NCBI RefSeq assembly: GCF_002863565.1
Contig: NZ_PGUW01000015.1
Location: forward strand, 62,001-126,000
Direction: 5' to 3'
DNA length: 64,000 nucleotides
Source: Bacillus sp. V5-8f
GTDB lineage: Bacteria > Bacillota > Bacilli > Bacillales > DSM-1321
Of this stretch, positions 44,647-53,206 are shown piece after piece. The notes beneath the pieces are model-generated. The model worked only from the letters and a program-made list of their open reading frames with translations. It searched no databases and had not been told where the DNA came from. The stretch's first letter is position 1, and every line of letters starts with the position of its first letter. A program made the translations under genes and the position numbers.

Positions 44647-45291
44647 ATGAAGGTATTCGTAGTCGGAGCGAACGGACAAATTGGCCGTCACCTAATTCAG
44701 TTATTGAGTGAAAGTAAGGAACATACAGCAAGAGCTATGGTTCGAAAGGAAGAACAGGAAGAGGTTTTTCGTAAAATAGGGGTGGAAACCACAATTGTCA
44801 ATTTAGAAGGCAGTGTGAACGAAATCGCAGAGGGAGCAAGAGGCTGCGATGCGATTGTTTTTACTGCGGGATCCGGCGGGCACACCGGCATGGACAAAAC
44901 GCTTCTCATCGATTTGGATGGAGCTGTGAAAACGATGGAAGCTGCCGAAAAAATAGGAATTCAAAGGTTCTTAATGGTAAGTGCATTACAGGCTCATCAT
45001 AGGGAAAACTGGAACGAAAAAATCAAGCCGTATTATGTAGCGAAGCATTATGCAGACAGAGTGCTAGAGCAAAGCAGTCTGATATATACCATCATTCGTC
45101 CAGGCGGCCTTCTGAACGATCCGGGGACAGGAAAAGTTTCAGCCGCCGAGAATTTAGAAAGAGGATCTATCCCTCGTGAAGATGTGGCCAAAACTATCAT
45201 GCTGGCTTTAGATGAGGAACGTACTTACAAACGTTCATTTGATCTTGTGTCTGGAGAAACTCCGATTTCTGAAGCATTGAAGTCGATTTAA
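44647..45291 (+). CDS. yhfK: Atypical SDR NAD(P)-binding protein YhfK
   Basis: The 214-residue product matches the length and sequence pattern of B. subtilis YhfK: MKVFVVGANGQIGRHLIQLL, CDAIVFTAGSGGHTGMDKTL, SALQAHHRENWNE and YYVAKHYADRVLEQS. The GANGQIG loop binds the dinucleotide, and Y-x3-K is in YVAKHYAD. The physiological substrate is unknown. AAAGGAG lies 6-8 bases before the ATG. A terminator follows. Confidence 0.92.
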   Translation: MKVFVVGANGQIGRHLIQLLSESKEHTARAMVRKEEQEEVFRKIGVETTIVNLEGSVNEIAEGARGCDAIVFTAGSGGHTGMDKTLLIDLDGAVKTMEAAEKIGIQRFLMVSALQAHHRENWNEKIKPYYVAKHYADRVLEQSSLIYTIIRPGGLLNDPGTGKVSAAENLERGSIPREDVAKTIMLALDEERTYKRSFDLVSGETPISEALKSI

Positions 45292-45325
45292 TTCTTATTT
45301 AGGAAAACCAATAAGGATAAAAAAT

Positions 45326-45350
45326 AGGCTGCTTTGTCCGGCAGCCTTTC
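45326..45350 (+). terminator. Terminator of yhfK
   Basis: AGGCTGC pairs with GGCAGCCT around a 7-base loop, with a short T-tract. Confidence 0.7.
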
Positions 45351-45390
45351 TGCTTGTAATGAGACAGTATTAATTTTTGAAACAATTAGG

Positions 45391-45471
45391 ATATAAGCGG
45401 AAATTTGGAAATATAAGCGAAAATTGAAATATATAAGCGTCCGACTACTTAAGAGAACAGTCATATAAGCG
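45391..45471. repeat. Four copies of ATATAAGCG, three at exact 20-base spacing
   Basis: ATATAAGCG starts at 45391, 45411, 45431 and 45463. The third copy continues as GTCCGACTACTT, matching the single copy at 31873. No gene covers the array. Confidence 0.8.
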
Positions 45472-45596
45472 CAAAACATTGTAGAACGATTATCTTATTA
45501 AAAACCTCGATAGAATATATCCAATAAATTACTAAATCCACATTATGTACGGATTTACACTTATCAAAAAAAGATTAAACGCTTTTCTTTCCATCC

Positions 45597-46055
45597 TTAA
45601 TCCACCCGAATGACCGGCAAAGTCTCTCCAGTTTCGAGGAAACTCTTCAGATTACTGAGTACGGCTGGCCATCCATTATTATATCCCTCAAAGGTATCAT
45701 CATTTTCTACGAAATCTGCTGCCAATAGATTTTCATGCTTAAGCGTAAGTTTTACAGTTTTATCCATTGGTTTGAGTGTAAAAGTGACTCGTGTTGGACT
45801 CTGACGGGGTGTGTTATCCCCCTTATAGGTCCATGTAAACGAAAGCAGGCTTTGTGGCTCATATTTTAGAACATTTCCATAGTCGCTAACCATCCCGTTA
45901 CGGGAGTATGTGACTGGCGAACCTACTTTCCAGTCAGAATCAACCCTGGTCCCGAAAAAGTATTTTTGGCTGATATCTCCGTTAGTAAGACCTTCCCATA
46001 TCTTCTCGGGCGTTGTTGAAATGTAAGTTACATAGACAAATGTTCGATTATCCAT
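45597..46055 (-). CDS. SRPBCC/AHSA1 domain protein
   Basis: The 152 residues form a START-like ligand-binding fold (AHSA1 group): VYVTYISTTPEKIWEGLTNG, SQKYFFGTRVDSDWKVGSPV, SFTWTYKGDN and FEGYNNGWPAVLSNLKSFLE. Such proteins bind hydrophobic ligands or modulate partner proteins; the ligand is unknown. ATG 46055 is chosen because AGGAGG lies 9 bases upstream; the frame is open six codons further. Confidence 0.88.
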   Translation of the reverse strand: MDNRTFVYVTYISTTPEKIWEGLTNGDISQKYFFGTRVDSDWKVGSPVTYSRNGMVSDYGNVLKYEPQSLLSFTWTYKGDNTPRQSPTRVTFTLKPMDKTVKLTLKHENLLAADFVENDDTFEGYNNGWPAVLSNLKSFLETGETLPVIRVD

Positions 46056-46268
46056 CACTTTTAACCTCCTCATCTTATTTTTAACATAATGTATTTTTAT
46101 ATTCCATGCAATCCTTTATACAATACATGCAAAGTTACCATTCCCAGGCATAATTATATTTTATAAGAAACCTCGTTAGAATATTTGTTACGAATCATAA
46201 CGCCCGAAAAAATTTCTTACCATTTTAAGAGAAATCATTAAGCGTTCATACACATGTGATTAAATACA

Positions 46269-46299
46269 ACAAACGCGAAGAGGATTTCTTCGCGTTTGT
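46269..46299 (-). terminator. Terminator of the siderophore-binding protein gene
   Basis: ACAAACGCGAAG pairs with CTTCGCGTTTGT, a perfect 12-bp stem with a 7-base loop. It lies 20 bases beyond the minus-strand stop. Confidence 0.85.
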
Positions 46300-46318
46300 A
46301 AACTACCATGCTATAAAA

Positions 46319-47266
46319 TTATTTTGTAAGAGATTCTTCAATTCGATCTATGGAAAGTTCATTGGCAATCAAACCGTTTATTGTCCAATGGCTAGGGTCA
46401 TCCATTTTATAGACATGGCCCTTTTTAACCGAAGGAAGACCTTTATATATATTGCTTTGTTCTAATTTTGAAAGGCCGGGCTCCTCTGGTTTGCTGACTA
46501 AAAAGAGGTGATCGGCATCAAGTCCGGATAGAGACTCGAGTGAAATGGGCTGCCAAGCGGCTTCTGCTTTTGGCAGTTTTTGTACCATCTCAGGTTGGGA
46601 TACACCCAAGTCATTGTAGAGAACATTTGCTGCAAATCTAGTATTTTCAAATAAGTAATATTTATCTCCTGCAATCCAGATCAATGCAGCTGTTTCTTCT
46701 CCAATTGCCTTTTTGATCTTTTCGGATGCGTTTTTTGTTTTCTCTTCATATTGTGCTATTTTTTCTGTTGCAAGCTTTTCTTTTCCTGTTATTTTTCCCA
46801 TTATTTCCAGCTGTTTTTTCCAATCAGCGCTGTCTTGATCTTTGTATACGTAAGTTGGGGCGATTTTCTTATATTCTTCATATTGTCCGTTTTGAATTGA
46901 ACCAGCGGAGCTGAAGATGATTAAATCGGGTTGAGCCTTAATTGTCTGTTCTAGAGGCAAATCCCAGCCGATTTTCGGTACATCTTGTAAATCAGATTGA
47001 AGGTACTCTAGAACCGTCGTTCCAATTGACCACTGGGCAGCCGGAGTTACATCAAGCGCAACAAGGGAATCTTCCAAATAAGGTGCAAGAATCCTTTTAG
47101 GCTCAGATGGAATGGTTACTTTTCCGTTTGCATCTGTTATAGTGATTTGTTTTGGTGCGTTATTTGTTTCTTCAGCTCCATTTTCATTCTTACCGCAGGC
47201 TGAAGCAAGTAGTAGAATAGAAAGCAGAGCAGCAATTGCCCCTATGTATTTTTTCTGGGATCTCAT
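46319..47266 (-). CDS. Iron-siderophore ABC transporter substrate-binding lipoprotein
   Basis: This 315-residue lipoprotein captures Fe-siderophore outside the membrane. The signal peptide ends in the lipobox LLASAC with C24 as the lipid site. The mature part is a class III binding protein (FecB/FeuA-type): PSEPKRILAPYLEDSLVAL, QPDLIIFSSAG, and LPKAEAAWQPISLESLSGLD. GAGGAGGA lies 9-10 bases before the ATG. It is divergent from its permease operon, with a Fur box near its start. The pattern is like B. subtilis YfiY with YfiZ-YfhA. Confidence 0.93.
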   Translation of the reverse strand: MRSQKKYIGAIAALLSILLLASACGKNENGAEETNNAPKQITITDANGKVTIPSEPKRILAPYLEDSLVALDVTPAAQWSIGTTVLEYLQSDLQDVPKIGWDLPLEQTIKAQPDLIIFSSAGSIQNGQYEEYKKIAPTYVYKDQDSADWKKQLEIMGKITGKEKLATEKIAQYEEKTKNASEKIKKAIGEETAALIWIAGDKYYLFENTRFAANVLYNDLGVSQPEMVQKLPKAEAAWQPISLESLSGLDADHLFLVSKPEEPGLSKLEQSNIYKGLPSVKKGHVYKMDDPSHWTINGLIANELSIDRIEESLTK

Positions 47267-47303
47267 AAGTCGTTTTCCTCCTCATAAAGCATATACATGG
47301 AAA

Positions 47304-47318
47304 TGATAATCATTCTCA
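47304..47318. promoter_or_regulatory. Fur box near the binding-protein gene
   Basis: TGATAAT-C-ATTCTCA matches the Bacillus Fur 7-1-7 box (TGATAATnATTATCA) with one mismatch. It lies about 40 bases upstream of the lipoprotein gene. Confidence 0.85.
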
Positions 47319-47409
47319 CATTAAAAGTCAATATAATCATAGGATAAATATTATTATTTTACACAAATATCTTGTAAATACTATTGAATTAATTTTATAC
47401 TTACTACAT

Positions 47410-47424
47410 TGAAAACGATTCTCA
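47410..47424. promoter_or_regulatory. Fur box near the permease operon
   Basis: TGAAAAC-G-ATTCTCA matches the Fur box with three mismatches. It lies 35 bases before the first permease gene, so each divergent transcript has its own site. Confidence 0.7.
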
Positions 47425-47458
47425 ATATATAAAAACAACAATAGGAAGGCTGAATGTA

Positions 47459-48493
47459 GTGGGGAAGGACCAAATGGAAGAAACCAATATACCAGCAGGG
47501 CGAACTGTACGAACGGGATGGATTATGCTAGCTGGAATCATTTTTCTTGCTGCAGCCTTTGTTATTTCTCTCAGTTACGGCTCAACAAATATTGAAATAA
47601 AAACGGTTTGGCAGGCTATTTTTAATTTTCATCCGGAGCTCAAGGAACATCAGGTGGTTCATGAAATTCGATTGCCAAGAGCCATAACAGCGGCCATAAT
47701 TGGGGCTTTTCTTGCGCTTTCTGGGGCAATTATGCAGGCTTTGACTCGAAACCCCTTAGCTGAGCCCGCAATAATAGGAGTATCACACGGAGCTGCCTTT
47801 GCACTAGTAGTTAGTTTAACGATTTTCCCTGGCATTTCCCGGTCGGGATCTATTCTAATATCCATGGCAGGGGCAGGAGCCGCCGTGGTGCTTGTCTTTT
47901 CCCTTACAGCTGTCTCAAGAGGAGGAATCGCGCCGGTAAAACTGGCTCTTGCCGGGGTTGCGATTGGCATGTTTCTTAGCTCTTTAACTTCTGTGATTGC
48001 CATCCATTTTGATGTCGCGAAGGAGCTTAGTTTTTGGTATGCCGGTAGTTTAGAGGCTTCTGATTGGGACGGCATTAAGATGCTTGGAGTGGTCGGAGCA
48101 ATAGGGATAGCGATCGTTATGATCCTGGCCCGAGCTTTAACCATATTAAGTCTGGGAGCTGAAGTGACGAAAGGTCTTGGAATCAACCTACAAATCGTGA
48201 ACATGCTGGGGGTCTTTGCCGTTCTTCTGTTGACTGGGAGTTCAGTTGCTGCTGCCGGAACGGTTTCCTTTGTCGGTCTTGTTGTTCCACATATAAGCCG
48301 GATGCTGGTTGGTCCGGATTACCGTTTTTCCCTTCCTGTAACAGCGGTCTTTGGCAGTTTGCTGTTGGTACTGGGGGATATTGGCTCAAGAATGATCAAT
48401 CCGCCTTACGAAACGCCAATTGGAGTAGTGACTGCGGCAATAGGTGTTCCATTCTTTCTATATTTGGTTAGAAGCGGAAGGAGCAGATTATGA
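47459..48493 (+). CDS. Iron-siderophore ABC transporter permease 1 (FecCD)
   Basis: One half of the membrane channel for Fe-siderophore import. The 344 residues show about nine to ten spans and FecCD motifs: VHEIRLPRAITAAIIGAFLA, ALTRNPLAEPAIIGVSHGAA, and GTVSFVGLVVPHISRMLVGP, the loop that contacts the ATPase. GTG 47459 is chosen because AGGAAGG lies 9 bases upstream; ATG 47474 is possible. It overlaps permease 2 by 4 bases. Confidence 0.93.
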   Translation: MGKDQMEETNIPAGRTVRTGWIMLAGIIFLAAAFVISLSYGSTNIEIKTVWQAIFNFHPELKEHQVVHEIRLPRAITAAIIGAFLALSGAIMQALTRNPLAEPAIIGVSHGAAFALVVSLTIFPGISRSGSILISMAGAGAAVVLVFSLTAVSRGGIAPVKLALAGVAIGMFLSSLTSVIAIHFDVAKELSFWYAGSLEASDWDGIKMLGVVGAIGIAIVMILARALTILSLGAEVTKGLGINLQIVNMLGVFAVLLLTGSSVAAAGTVSFVGLVVPHISRMLVGPDYRFSLPVTAVFGSLLLVLGDIGSRMINPPYETPIGVVTAAIGVPFFLYLVRSGRSRL

Positions 48494-49503
48494 TAAAACA
48501 GAAAAAAGACCGTTTCAAGTGGAATATCCTGATTTTGCTTGGCCTCCTTTTGCTATCCTGTCTTATAAGCCTGAATCTTGGTGCTGTATCTATCGCCCCA
48601 ACGGAAGTGTTTCAGACTTTCCTTGGAAACGGATCAGCTCAGCAGGAATTAATTTTGTTTCAATTTCGTCTTCCTGCCATTGTATTAGCGATTATGGTTG
48701 GCGCGGGGATGGCTATATCCGGCTCGATTTTACAAAGCATTACTCGGAATGAACTTGCTGATCCAGGTATCCTGGGCATTAATTCAGGTTCAGGGCTTGC
48801 CGTTATTATTTATATCACTTTTTTTCAAACTGTAGCTGGAGGTCTCAGTTTGGCAGGTACCTTCATTCTGCCTATTTTTGCATTTCTGGGAGCCCTATTG
48901 ACAGGCGGCCTCATTATGGGGCTGTCATGGAAGAAGGGGATTCATTCTAGCCGTTTGATACTGGTGGGAATCGGCATAAACGCAGGATTAAGTGCCGTTA
49001 TCATCGCCTTGCAATTAAGATTAGAACCCAATGATTTTGTAAAGGCCATGGTTTGGCTGTCAGGTGACCTGTGGGCGACCCAATGGCCGTATGTATGGGC
49101 GTTATTTCCTTGGTTTATGATTTTATCTATATATGCACTATTAAAAGCTCATACCCTAAATATCATGAATCTCGGAAGCCAAATGGCGAGCGCTCTTGGT
49201 ATCCGTTCATTGCGAGAGCGCATCATTCTCCTTATAATTGCAGTCGCACTTGCCGGCCTTGGAGTAGCAGCGGGGGGAGGGATTGCTTTCTTAGGATTGA
49301 TCGCTCCACATATTGCACGCCGCCTAGTTGGTCCAAAACATCAATTATTGCTTCCAATTGCTTCAATAATTGGCGCTATCATATTAGTGCTGGCAGATAC
49401 GATCGGGAAAAATGCATTATCCCCTACGGAAATACCGGCAGGGCTGGTAGTTGCTGTTGTCAGTGTTCCGTATTTTCTAGTTTTATTAATGAAAAGTAAA
49501 TGA
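48490..49503 (+). CDS. Iron-siderophore ABC transporter permease 2 (FecCD)
   Basis: The second membrane subunit, 337 residues and about nine to ten spans. It has FRLPAIVLAIMVGAGMAISG, SITRNELADPGILGINSGSG and GGGIAFLGLIAPHIARRLVG, the family's coupling loop. The ATGA overlap with permease 1 indicates translational coupling, giving the heterodimeric channel in equal amounts. The ATPase gene follows after 12 bases. Confidence 0.93.
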   Translation: MIKQKKDRFKWNILILLGLLLLSCLISLNLGAVSIAPTEVFQTFLGNGSAQQELILFQFRLPAIVLAIMVGAGMAISGSILQSITRNELADPGILGINSGSGLAVIIYITFFQTVAGGLSLAGTFILPIFAFLGALLTGGLIMGLSWKKGIHSSRLILVGIGINAGLSAVIIALQLRLEPNDFVKAMVWLSGDLWATQWPYVWALFPWFMILSIYALLKAHTLNIMNLGSQMASALGIRSLRERIILLIIAVALAGLGVAAGGGIAFLGLIAPHIARRLVGPKHQLLLPIASIIGAIILVLADTIGKNALSPTEIPAGLVVAVVSVPYFLVLLMKSK

Positions 49504-49515
49504 GGAGGTTGACGG

Positions 49516-50301
49516 ATGACAACCCTGTCAGCAGAACAATTAACGATTGGATATGAAGAAACTACGATTGTCCGGGATTTGGACTTGAATGTTAAAGCTG
49601 GCCAAATTACTGCTATTATTGGACCAAATGGCTGTGGAAAATCGACAATCCTGAAAACGATGGCTCGGTTGCACCCGGCAACTTCCGGAGCAATCTATCT
49701 TGACGGGAAAGTAATCCATCAAACTCCTGCAAAGGAAGTCGCAAAAAAACTGGCCATTTTGCCGCAGGGCCCAGAGGCAGCAGAAGGTTTAACAGTTTAT
49801 GATTTAATTTCCTATGGACGTACTCCCCACCAAACCGGGTTTTCACGCCTGAAAAAGCATGATCGGGAAATGATAGATTGGGCACTTGATGTTACAGGCT
49901 TAGTTGATTTGCAGAAACAGGCTGTCGAGACACTTTCCGGGGGACAGCGGCAGCGGGCCTGGATTGCCATGGCCATCGCACAGGAAACGGATTTACTAAT
50001 GCTGGATGAGCCAACAACCTACCTGGATTTAGCCCATCAATTGGAAGTATTACGGCTTTTGGAAAAAATCAACCAGGAGGATGGCAGGACCATCATCATG
50101 GTCATACACGATTTGAATCAAGCTGCAAGATTTGCCCACCAGTTGGTTGCTCTGAAAAATGGAAAAATTGTTAAGGAAGGCTCCGCAGAAGAGGTAATGG
50201 ATCGGGCTGTACTCAAGCAGGTGTTTAATATAGATACAGAGATAGTAGTCGACCCAAGAACCGGGAAGCCAGCCATGATTTCATACGATTTGATTAAATA
50301 A
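49516..50301 (+). CDS. Iron-siderophore ABC transporter ATP-binding protein
   Basis: It powers the permease pair. The 261 residues hold Walker A GPNGCGKST (about 36-44), Q-loop (ILPQGPEA), signature LSGGQRQRAWIAMAIAQ, Walker B LLMLDEPT, and the switch His in MVIHDLNQAARF. It is a FecE/FhuC-type ATPase, like B. subtilis YusV. GAGGAGG lies 7 bases before the ATG. It sits 13 bases before the reductase gene. Confidence 0.95.
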   Translation: MTTLSAEQLTIGYEETTIVRDLDLNVKAGQITAIIGPNGCGKSTILKTMARLHPATSGAIYLDGKVIHQTPAKEVAKKLAILPQGPEAAEGLTVYDLISYGRTPHQTGFSRLKKHDREMIDWALDVTGLVDLQKQAVETLSGGQRQRAWIAMAIAQETDLLMLDEPTTYLDLAHQLEVLRLLEKINQEDGRTIIMVIHDLNQAARFAHQLVALKNGKIVKEGSAEEVMDRAVLKQVFNIDTEIVVDPRTGKPAMISYDLIK

Positions 50302-50314
50302 AGGCGGGAACAAA

Positions 50315-51028
50315 ATGCAAGAAGTAGCGATTTGGAAAGAACTCGAGCGCTTTAATATCCTTTGTGATGAAAAAGTATCAGTTGAAAATTTTGCTAAGGA
50401 TTTATCATCCGTGTTTGAGCTTGCACAGCAAAGAACGAATGCATCAAAGCCTCATGCTATGGCCTCGGTCCTAATGAGAAATGCTGCATTTGTATATGTA
50501 TCCCAATTATTCATCTTAAGCAAGTATCGTATGAAATGGTCAGGAGATTACGGAAAGGTTGGCCTTTTAGATGGGGATGTAAATGGAAGGTGGTCACCTA
50601 TGTGGGTTTTTCCTCAAGGTGAATGGGTTCCCGTGGAAGGAGACGCAGAAACACATTCCGCACTTCAGACATTAATCTGTGATCAATGTAGGCAGCTAAT
50701 AAAAGCAGTAGCGAAGGCTACAAAATCCTCACCATTCGTACTATGGGAAAATGTGTGGGGATATATGCTTTGGATGTACGTGCAGCTATTTCAAGAATCT
50801 AGTGACATTGCGGACCGGGCGAGGAAAGACATTGAATATTTTTTACGGGATGAAACATGGAGGGGGTTGGAACGAAGGTCTCCATTCCAAAAGTTCTTAA
50901 CTGGTCAAACGCCTGAAGAAAGCATGGCAAATTATGCACGGATTACTTGTTGTCTTTATTATATGATTCCAGGCAATGATAAATGCCCGTATTGTCCAAA
51001 GGTTTCAAATGATCGGTGCCTGATATAA
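50315..51028 (+). CDS. FhuF-like siderophore-iron reductase
   Basis: It is predicted to release iron from the imported siderophore by reduction. The 237-residue product ends with the FhuF-type [2Fe-2S] motif, a Cys pair then CxxC (RITCCLYYMIPGNDKCPYCP). The upstream part keeps the IucA/FhuF-type blocks (ASVLMRNAAFVYVSQLFILS, ENVWGYMLWMYVQLF). GGCGGGAAC is a modest ribosome site 5-8 bases before the ATG. As the last operon gene it fits import followed by iron release. Confidence 0.88.
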   Translation: MQEVAIWKELERFNILCDEKVSVENFAKDLSSVFELAQQRTNASKPHAMASVLMRNAAFVYVSQLFILSKYRMKWSGDYGKVGLLDGDVNGRWSPMWVFPQGEWVPVEGDAETHSALQTLICDQCRQLIKAVAKATKSSPFVLWENVWGYMLWMYVQLFQESSDIADRARKDIEYFLRDETWRGLERRSPFQKFLTGQTPEESMANYARITCCLYYMIPGNDKCPYCPKVSNDRCLI

Positions 51029-51068
51029 TCTTCAAATTAATGCAGCTTACTTTTATGAGTTCATGAAA

Positions 51069-51100
51069 CAAAGGAGATCACTTTTATGTGGTCCTTTTTT
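51069..51100 (+). terminator. Terminator of the siderophore uptake operon
   Basis: AAAGGAGATCAC pairs with GTGGTCCTTT (one bulge), followed by TTTTTT. Confidence 0.85.
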
Positions 51101-51370
51101 CTAAGAATTATTGAAGGCATTGGAGAGAAAGGAATAAACGTAATGTTGCTTTGCTTAAGGCCATTCACGGTATTTGATTGATCCTGAACCTATGTATACA
51201 AAATTCACTGAGTAATTGATTATTTGAGGAAAAAGATTGATTAACCGAAAGAGGCGGATTCCATATTCTCGATAAATGATGGAGCAATATGTTTGTATTA
51301 ATGGGTAATATTGGCGTATGATAAATATTATTATTCCTTTACATGGTGAATTTAGATAGGAGGATACAAA
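51101..51370. other. Intergenic stretch before the rhodanese gene
   Basis: No remnant or operator was recognised. Confidence 0.3.
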
Positions 51371-51769
51371 ATGGCAAAAACATTTAGAGAAATGGTGGAA
51401 GAAGCTCGTGAAAATGTTCCAGGCATTAGTTCAGCGGATGCTCGTGAAAAGATAAAGGAGAATCCAAATACTTTAGTAATTGATGTACAAGACGCTGCAG
51501 ATGCAGGTGCGTGCGGGTTAATTCCTAGCAGTCTCAATATTTCACTTGGCATGCTGCCAATCAGGGCAGACCTTGAGCTCCCTGAACATTTGCGGGAACC
51601 ACAGTTAGCTGATCGAAACCGACCTGTATTGGTGACTTGTGGTGCGGGCGGGCAAGCCACACTTGGAGCCTATCTTCTTAAACAAATGGGATTCACTGAT
51701 GTAGCCTACATCCAGGGAGGAACTACAGCTTGGAAAGAGGCTGGTTTTGAGGTAGTCGGAAACGAATAA
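51371..51769 (+). CDS. Rhodanese-like sulfurtransferase
   Basis: The 132-residue single-domain rhodanese has LVIDVQDAADAGACGLIPSS (usual LIDVR and GHIPGA regions), the active-site loop VTCGAGGQATLGAYLLKQMG with the catalytic Cys, and YIQGGTTAWKEAGFEV. The loop CGAGGQA lacks the Arg residues common in thiosulfate transferases, so the sulfur donor may differ. GGAGGA lies 7 bases before the ATG. A terminator follows, so it is transcribed alone. Confidence 0.9.
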   Translation: MAKTFREMVEEARENVPGISSADAREKIKENPNTLVIDVQDAADAGACGLIPSSLNISLGMLPIRADLELPEHLREPQLADRNRPVLVTCGAGGQATLGAYLLKQMGFTDVAYIQGGTTAWKEAGFEVVGNE

Positions 51770-51802
51770 AGAAAATGATTGAATTGAGTATATATAGAGC
51801 AG

Positions 51803-51847
51803 GTTACTCGAAAAGGCTGTAATTATTCCTTTTTGGGTAACCTTTTT
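51803..51847 (+). terminator. Terminator of the rhodanese gene
   Basis: GGTTACTCGAAAAGG pairs with CCTTTTTGGGTAACC (a few mismatches), followed by TTTTT. Confidence 0.8.
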
Positions 51848-52173
51848 CATGCATTACACGAGTTTTTTTACGTGGAAATATTTTATTAAAAACCTCAGCA
51901 GAATATATGATGAGAAATACTGTTCAGTCAGTATATGAATTGGCAGAAGGCTAATTAATAGGGTGATATAAAAGAGGAGAGTTGGGATATCTGAATTAAT
52001 GTTCTGTTAATCAAGCTTTCTGCAATATTCCAGACAACAAGTAACGGGGAGAGATAATGGCATAAATAATTTAATTCGTATAACAATCGGAACCTGAGAA
52101 GCAAGAATGGGTGATTTTCAAATTTCCAATCTTGCCGCTCAGGTTTTTATTTTAGCTTCACAAGAGCGGAAAA
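51848..52173. other. Gap with one dispersed repeat copy and a terminator but no gene
   Basis: TTAAAAACCTCAGCAGAATA at about 51886 belongs to a repeat also seen near 45500 and 46160. GGGGAGAGATAATGG (about 52047) looks like a ribosome site plus ATG but opens only a few codons. Confidence 0.45.
52091..52148 (+). terminator. Large hairpin with T-run, no gene in front
   Basis: AACCTGAG...GCAAGAAT pairs with ATCTTGC...CTCAGGTT, followed by TTT. It ends a plus-strand transcript for which no coding gene is visible. Confidence 0.7.
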
Positions 52174-52365
52174 TTAACCTTGGATATTTGGATATTTCTC
52201 TAAAATATCATTTAAATAACCTAAGTCCTTTACGGGTACATCTTTTTTATGAGGGCATTGTACATGTGTAAGCGCATTAGTTTCATCTATTATAATTAAG
52301 TCGATTGCTTCTAATTCTTTTTGGCATGATGCGCATTTCATAAGCTGTAAGTTATATATATTCAT
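52174..52365 (-). CDS. Small zinc-ribbon-like protein
   Basis: The 63 residues contain MKCASCQKELEAIDLI and later THVQCPHKK, so Cys-x2-Cys and a Cys-Pro-His could bind zinc. ATG 52365 has GGGAGAA 9-10 bases upstream; ATG 52341, just before MKCASC, is an alternative that would remove seven extra residues. No family is recognised. Confidence 0.55.
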   Translation of the reverse strand: MNIYNLQLMKCASCQKELEAIDLIIIDETNALTHVQCPHKKDVPVKDLGYLNDILEKYPNIQG

Positions 52366-52683
52366 AAATAAATATTCTCCCTTTTTTTTCTTAGAAAATT
52401 TATTCTTTATGTTTGATTATTTATCCTGCATGTTCACAAAATTGACAAAACTGAAAATAAGAATTTCATTTGGGTCCTTTGTTTCTAAATGTTGGAGTCT
52501 ATGTACGATTCAAAAAGGGCATGAGTAATGCAATTGTATATACCTGTTAATCTCTGCACCAAGATAAGTGGAAGGGTCCATATATTAGACTATTAAAAAA
52601 TTTCGATTGCCAGAGAATGATAAGTAATCAGACAATGAAGGTTATTTTAGAATACAGTATAAAGACAAAAGGGGATGTTTTCA

Positions 52684-53079
52684 ATGGTTAAACTGCATAT
52701 TAATGCAAATGATTTTGGGTATAGCAGCAGGGTCCATTTGGGATTATCGATAGCCATCTCTAGGGAATCGTAGCATTCAACGACAATTATGTGAAGATTC
52801 CGGGGGCAGAGCATTCGGTTGAATCGGGAAAAAAGAATCCGGGCTTGCAGGTGGATATTTATATTGTCTTCACATACGGATGCTTGCAGGAGCAAATTTT
52901 CCGTCCCAGGTGATCGAAGATCGCAAATTTAAATTGAGGGAACATTGAAAAGCAAGTGATATTTCTATGGAGGAGTTGGAAAGGGAATGGGTCTTCTTAC
53001 AATCTTACCAGATTCTAACGAACTTGAAATAATTACACTCGTTACATTGCCTGAAAATACACGCTTTTTTAATGGGTAA
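52684..53079 (+). pseudogene. Broken ydjC/chbG-type carbohydrate deacetylase gene
   Basis: Pieces in changing frames align with YdjC/ChbG deacetylases: VKLHINANDFGYS, then GIIDSHL-stop-GIVAFNDNYVKIPGAEHSVE, NFPSQVIEDRKFKL, DISMEELEREWVF, and a C-terminal ELEIITLVTLPENTRFF. At least three frame changes, one in-frame TAG and a central deletion (about half the family length, with the catalytic HxxxH part) are visible. The start region still has AAAGGGG and ATG. Confidence 0.8.
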
Positions 53080-53162
53080 ACCGATTAGTACTGCATCGCT
53101 TATTGTACAAAAAAACCGTGAACATAAAAGGTTTTATGTTAGTAAGGATTTTTAAAATATGA

Positions 53163-53194
53163 AAAAGCAAGGTTGTATATTTGACCTTGCTTTT
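53163..53194 (-). terminator. Terminator of the iseA-like gene
   Basis: AAAAGCAAGGT pairs with ACCTTGCTTTT; on the minus strand it is followed by TTTCATATTTT. Confidence 0.85.
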
Positions 53195-53206
53195 CTGGGC
53201 TATTTC

